Of a DNA stretch of 64,000 bases, positions 60,045 through 64,000 are shown piece after piece. The translations under genes were made by a program, and so were the position numbers. The DNA lies in contig NZ_VCPC01000007.1 in NCBI RefSeq assembly GCF_005938225.1, positions 1 to 64,000 on the forward strand, in the 5' to 3' direction. The notes under the pieces are model-generated. The model was not told the DNA's origin. It ran no database searches and worked only from the letters and a program-made list of their open reading frames with translations. Position 1 is the stretch's first letter. Every line of letters begins with the position of its first letter. Origin of the DNA: Arenibacterium halophilum (GTDB taxonomy: Bacteria; Pseudomonadota; Alphaproteobacteria; Rhodobacterales; Rhodobacteraceae).

Positions 60045-63000
60045 TGAGCAGCGTGAAAGTTCTGAACGATGACGGCGCCCGGCATGACGCTATCAGCTGT
60101 CACGACCGGTCCATCTTGGTTGAAGCTGGCGCGGGATCGGGCAAGACCGCCGTCATGGCTGGCAGGATCGCTGTCATGCTAGCGCAGGGTGTCGCGCCAA
60201 GTTCCATTGCTGCGGTCACGTTTACCGAACTGGCGGCCAGCGAACTTCTCTTGCGCGTTCGGGACTTCGTCGAAGATCTCGCCGCCGGCCACATCGCACC
60301 GGAGCTCCGCGTTGGCCTACCGGGGGGCCTGTCTGTAACGCAGCGCGAAAATCTGGTTTCAGCCAGCACGGCGATCGACGAAATCACCTGCTCGACCATC
60401 CACGGCTTCTGTCAGCGATTGATCAAGCCCTACCCGGCGGAAGCGGATATCGATCCGGGCGCAGCGGTCATCGATCGCAACCAGGCCGATCTCAACTTCC
60501 TCGAAATCGTCGATGGCTGGCTGCGCCAGCGATTGTCTGGCGATCAGGGCGGTGTCCTGGCCGAAATGGTGCTGCATAACCCGGGAGAGACCGTCGCTCT
60601 GATGCACAAGATCGCCGAAGCCCTCCGGCGGTCGAGGAATCTGGTCGCACCGGAGGCGATGCCTTTTGCAGGTCACCTGCAAGCCTTCCGGCAGGCAACC
60701 GACGAACTTTCGGCCTTTATGCAAAGCGCCGGCGTCCACGAGCCGGAAACGGAGATCTTCGCCGCGCGCTTTTCTGAAATGGCGGCCACCCTTCCATCCA
60801 TTGCAGATGGTTCCACGCCTGCCGGGCTCGTCGGGCTGCTGGTTGCACGCCCGCATCCCGATCTCACGACTGGGGCGGGCAGCTTTTACGCCTACCGCAA
60901 GAAGGGCAAATGGGCAGCGGCGGCAAAGCAGGCAGGGCTGTCCAAGGCAGACGGCGACAGGCTGAATGATACGGCCAGCGACCTGTATGAGGCGTGCTGT
61001 GCCGCGTGGACCGCGTTGCTCCAGGCGGTTTCCGGCCAGGTCCTTACGACATTGATCGACGAAGCACGCACAATCCTCGTGCGCTACCGAAAGCACAAGC
61101 GCGCCAGCGCCCAACTCGATTTCGATGATCTCATCTACGCCGCGCGCGACCTGTTGCGCGACAATGAAACTGTGCGACAGGCACTCGGCCAGCGGTATTC
61201 AAAGGTCTTGGTCGACGAGTTTCAGGACACCGACCCGCTCCAGGCCGAAATCTTCTGGCGTCTATGCGGTGATCCCGGTGATGATCCGCAGGACTGGACG
61301 CGCTTCCGGATCCGTCCGGGCGCACTCTTCTTGGTTGGCGACCCCAAGCAGGCAATCTATCGCTTCCGCGGCGCGGATGTCGGCGCTTACGTTCAGGCCC
61401 GCAACGCCTTCTCGACGCAGGACGCGGACGGCCTCGTCTCGATCTCGACCAATTTCCGTTCCTGTGCCTCGATCCTCACTTTCGTCAACGATCGGTTCGA
61501 GGCTGTTCTATCGGCCGATAGCCAACCCGGCTTCACCGCGCTCGATCCCTTCCACGACGATCCGGAAGACGGCGTCTGCGTCGCGGCGATCGATATCGCG
61601 GTCGCTGACGAGAAAGGCAAGGCCAGCGCCGAGCAACGACGCGACGCCGAAGCCGAAGCGGTGGCTGAACTTTGCGCACGCTTGATCGGCAGTCATCCGG
61701 TCCAGGATCGCAAAGCCGGTGCACGACGCCCCTGCCAGCCGGGCGACATCGCCTTGCTCGCCCCGACTGGCGCGGAGCTCTGGCGCTATGAAGAAGCCCT
61801 TGAGCGCCGGGGCATCCCAGTCGCAACCCAGGCCGGCAAAGGCCTGTTTCGCCGGCAGGAAGTACAGGACCTCATCGCGATCACGCGGGTTCTCGCCGAT
61901 CGTCGTGATACGCTGGCGCTCGGCGCATTGCTGCGCGGCCCGCTTGTCGGGCTCAGCGAAGAGGAGCTCCTGGACATCGTCTGGGCGCTTCCGCGTTCGG
62001 AAAAAGAACCCGACCGGATCCCGCGGCTCGACCTCGGCGTCGACCCCGCGGCAATAGCGCATCCGCTGGCGCGCGCTGTGATCGATCGGCTGCAAGCGCT
62101 CCAGAAACGCGCCAACAGCACGACACCGCACGATCTTCTTTCGCAGGCCGTCGACGTCCTTCGGGTACGCCCCGTTCTTCTGGAACGGCATCGCGGTCAG
62201 GCAGAACGAGCGCTTGCCAATGTCGATCTCTATCTCAGCCTGGCCACCGGCTTTGCAGTACGCGGTTTGCGCGCCTTTTCCGAGGCGATGACGGCGGCGT
62301 GGACGGATGAGGCCCGCGCGGTGGAAGGTCGACCAGATGCGCAGGAAGAAGCCGTCGCCCTCTATACAATGCACGCTGCAAAGGGCCTTGAATGGCCGGT
62401 CGTCATCCCCATCAACACCATGACAGGGGTGATGGCTCCTGATAGCGCCGTGACCGATCGCCAGACTGATACCTTCTACTGCCCGGTTCTGGGTGTCCCT
62501 CCGTCTGGTTACGACGCGGCGCGGCAGGCCGAGAAGGATGAACTGGACCGCGAGCGGGTCCGGCTCTGGTATGTCGCGGCAACTCGCGCCCGGGAACTCT
62601 TGGTCTTGCCACGGCTTGACGTAGCGCCGTCGAAATCAGCCTGGATCGGCCTGGTGGACCTGTCCCTGACAAATCTCCCTCACTTCGACGTGTCGCATCT
62701 GCCGCTCGACCCGATCGCGGTGACAGGCGATGCCGCAAACGACCAGACACGGGAGAGTTTCGCCACTGAGGCCGGTGCGATTGCCGAAAGGCAGATGCAC
62801 CTGACCTGGCTTGCGCCGAGCCGCGACGAGACGGCGACGGGTTCGGTGCTTCAGGAAGAAGAACCGGACATCTGGGCCGTTTCGACTGATTCTCCGGCGC
62901 CAGAAACCGAAACGCCCGCCTCCATCCAGGGCGGACGCGAGCGTGGACTGATCCTTCACAAGCTCATGGAAGAAGTCCTGACAGGGGAATGCGACGAGGT

Positions 63001-63427
63001 CGGCGCGGCGCTCACCGCGCGTGCCACTGACCTCATCCATGCGCTCAGCGAGGAGCCTTCCTCCGATCCGGCGAACGGGCTTTCGCCTGAGGAACTGGCC
63101 GGTTGCGTGACGCGAACGCTGGCCTTGTCGGAGGTGGCGGCCTTGCGTCCCTCATTGCTCGCTGAATTTCCGGTCTATGCCTTTCAGCAAGAGGATGCCG
63201 CGCTGGTTGCGACGGCGGGCATCGCGGACGCGCTTACGGTTGGTCCGGAAGGTCGGCCAGCCGTCGTGATCGACTGGAAGAGCGACGTGAATCCAGCCCA
63301 GGAGACGCTTGATCACTATTGGGCTCAGGTGCGTGCTTATCTCGACATGACCGGCGCCGAACGGGGCCTGATCGTTCTGATGACGGACGGGACGGTGATC
63401 ACCGTCTTACGCTCACGCTCTCCTTAG
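60041..63427 (+). CDS. AddA-like UvrD helicase with C-terminal nuclease
   Basis: The 1128-residue product is an SF1 helicase-nuclease: Walker A VEAGAGSGKTAVMAGRI near residue 27, LVDEFQDTDPLQ near 390, VGDPKQAIYRFRGAD near 432, NFRSCASIL, MHAAKGLEWPVVI near 778, and VAATRARELLVL near 845. The C terminus has a RecB-type nuclease domain with ALVATAGIADALTV and VIDWKSDVNP near 1076 and HYWAQVRAYL. All motifs appear intact. With the upstream AddB-like protein it should form a DNA-end-processing machine. It is the last gene of the cassette. Confidence 0.88.
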   Translation: MMSSVKVLNDDGARHDAISCHDRSILVEAGAGSGKTAVMAGRIAVMLAQGVAPSSIAAVTFTELAASELLLRVRDFVEDLAAGHIAPELRVGLPGGLSVTQRENLVSASTAIDEITCSTIHGFCQRLIKPYPAEADIDPGAAVIDRNQADLNFLEIVDGWLRQRLSGDQGGVLAEMVLHNPGETVALMHKIAEALRRSRNLVAPEAMPFAGHLQAFRQATDELSAFMQSAGVHEPETEIFAARFSEMAATLPSIADGSTPAGLVGLLVARPHPDLTTGAGSFYAYRKKGKWAAAAKQAGLSKADGDRLNDTASDLYEACCAAWTALLQAVSGQVLTTLIDEARTILVRYRKHKRASAQLDFDDLIYAARDLLRDNETVRQALGQRYSKVLVDEFQDTDPLQAEIFWRLCGDPGDDPQDWTRFRIRPGALFLVGDPKQAIYRFRGADVGAYVQARNAFSTQDADGLVSISTNFRSCASILTFVNDRFEAVLSADSQPGFTALDPFHDDPEDGVCVAAIDIAVADEKGKASAEQRRDAEAEAVAELCARLIGSHPVQDRKAGARRPCQPGDIALLAPTGAELWRYEEALERRGIPVATQAGKGLFRRQEVQDLIAITRVLADRRDTLALGALLRGPLVGLSEEELLDIVWALPRSEKEPDRIPRLDLGVDPAAIAHPLARAVIDRLQALQKRANSTTPHDLLSQAVDVLRVRPVLLERHRGQAERALANVDLYLSLATGFAVRGLRAFSEAMTAAWTDEARAVEGRPDAQEEAVALYTMHAAKGLEWPVVIPINTMTGVMAPDSAVTDRQTDTFYCPVLGVPPSGYDAARQAEKDELDRERVRLWYVAATRARELLVLPRLDVAPSKSAWIGLVDLSLTNLPHFDVSHLPLDPIAVTGDAANDQTRESFATEAGAIAERQMHLTWLAPSRDETATGSVLQEEEPDIWAVSTDSPAPETETPASIQGGRERGLILHKLMEEVLTGECDEVGAALTARATDLIHALSEEPSSDPANGLSPEELAGCVTRTLALSEVAALRPSLLAEFPVYAFQQEDAALVATAGIADALTVGPEGRPAVVIDWKSDVNPAQETLDHYWAQVRAYLDMTGAERGLIVLMTDGTVITVLRSRSP

Positions 63428-63515
63428 GCCCCGTAATTCACGTAGGGAACATTTCACCCGCCCTAATTCGCTTCTTAGTTGCAACTGGTTCTCGTGTTTG
63501 GGCATTTTCAGCAAA

Positions 63516-63965
63516 CTACGCCGCCAGAATGTCAACGGACCCGCTCAAATCTCGGGGATCGATCAGATTGTCTTCGTCGCTGCCGGAGCTGTTGAAGGTG
63601 TAGAGAGACGATACTCGTTGACCATCCCATGTGTAGCGGAAGTGCTCTCCCTGCACAGCGCGTTCAAGCACGTTGCCGTCCAGTACACAGATCCGTGTGC
63701 CGCTTGGTCGTTCATGGGATCGAAAGAGAACCCCAGAGAGTTCCTCCGATTTGGCTCGATCAACGAGTCCCTTGCCTAGCTCGCGTCGCTCGTCCTGCGT
63801 GAGATCTGCGGGTAGGCCTTGGGCATCGAGAAACGACCCGCGGACCCGTCTACTGAGCATCCTCATGTCCAAGCCGATCGGCACCTCCTTCGTCCGCAAA
63901 AGGAAGCGCTCCCTTTTTGCCACAGAGACCGCGAGCGCTGTTTGTTTGTCCTGCGACATCTCCAA
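63516..63965 (-). CDS. hypothetical protein at the window edge
   Basis: About 149 residues are readable from a TTG at 63965 (ATG at 63959), and the frame stays open to the right edge, so the gene may start outside the window. The sequence has an N-terminal basic stretch (VAKRERFLLRTKEVP), an acidic ELGKGLVDRAKSEEL helix and a C-terminal GSDEDNLIDPRDLSG. No family is recognised. It is convergent with the defence cassette. Confidence 0.5.
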   Translation of the reverse strand: MEMSQDKQTALAVSVAKRERFLLRTKEVPIGLDMRMLSRRVRGSFLDAQGLPADLTQDERRELGKGLVDRAKSEELSGVLFRSHERPSGTRICVLDGNVLERAVQGEHFRYTWDGQRVSSLYTFNSSGSDEDNLIDPRDLSGSVDILAA

Positions 63966-64000
63966 ACAGCGGACGATTGGACCAAAGAACCAGCTACCCT

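Noticed and set aside
1-64000. CRISPR array, rRNA or complete tRNA genes
   Set aside because: No regularly spaced repeats and no full cloverleaf were seen; only the degenerate tRNA-Met ends near 24.4 kb.

Overview
The window looks like part of a large repABC-type replicon (megaplasmid or chromid) of an alphaproteobacterium, most likely Rhodobacteraceae. The reasons are a complete repA-repB-repC cassette with its antisense RNA, the neighbouring DUF1403, ScpB and tyrosine recombinase genes typical of such plasmids, high G+C coding sequence, and a beta-ketoadipate (pca) operon with alphaproteobacterial gene fusion and overlap style. No rRNA, intact tRNA, CRISPR array or conjugation apparatus is visible.

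Layout. (1) 1-2940: end of a pca operon (pcaI-pcaJ-pcaD-pcaB). (2) 3.0-16.9 kb: a plasmid accessory block with a large ParB-like protein, several small DUF genes, a ParDE module, a giant methyltransferase/strawberry-notch helicase fusion, a Toprim primase-like protein, DUF2493 and DUF736 proteins and a HigBA-like module. (3) 16.9-24.4 kb: replication and maintenance core: parS-like palindromes, repA, repB, ctRNA, repC, a second ParDE, a tyrosine recombinase with a recombination-site-like inverted repeat, DUF1403 and ScpB. (4) 24.34-24.50 kb: two degenerate copies of a tRNA-Met 3' end, a likely integration scar. (5) 24.8-46.9 kb: a stress/proteostasis/envelope island: groES-groEL, a Crp/Fnr regulator, hflK-hflC, two transglutaminase-fold proteins, an SLC13-type permease, a 2872-residue cyclic beta-glucan synthase and many small uncharacterised genes, with a pair of paralogous tiny lysine-rich proteins at its two ends. 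(6) 47-64 kb: a defence island: an IS6-family element that has cut into an AbiEii-like gene, an intact AbiEi/AbiEii pair, a pRiA4b ORF-3 gene, and a five-gene cassette.

The five-gene cassette (51376-63427) is the most interesting system. Its first three genes (membrane-anchored TerB-domain protein, BrxD-like ATPase, Lhr-like DEAD/DEAH helicase) match the composition of the Shango anti-phage system. They are followed without a gap by an AddB-like PD-(D/E)XK nuclease and an AddA-like UvrD helicase-nuclease in the same operon. I infer a Shango-type system with its own dedicated helicase-nuclease.

Gene coordinates come from reading frames, ribosome-binding sites and overlaps. Family names come from recognised motifs in the translations; no database search was run.
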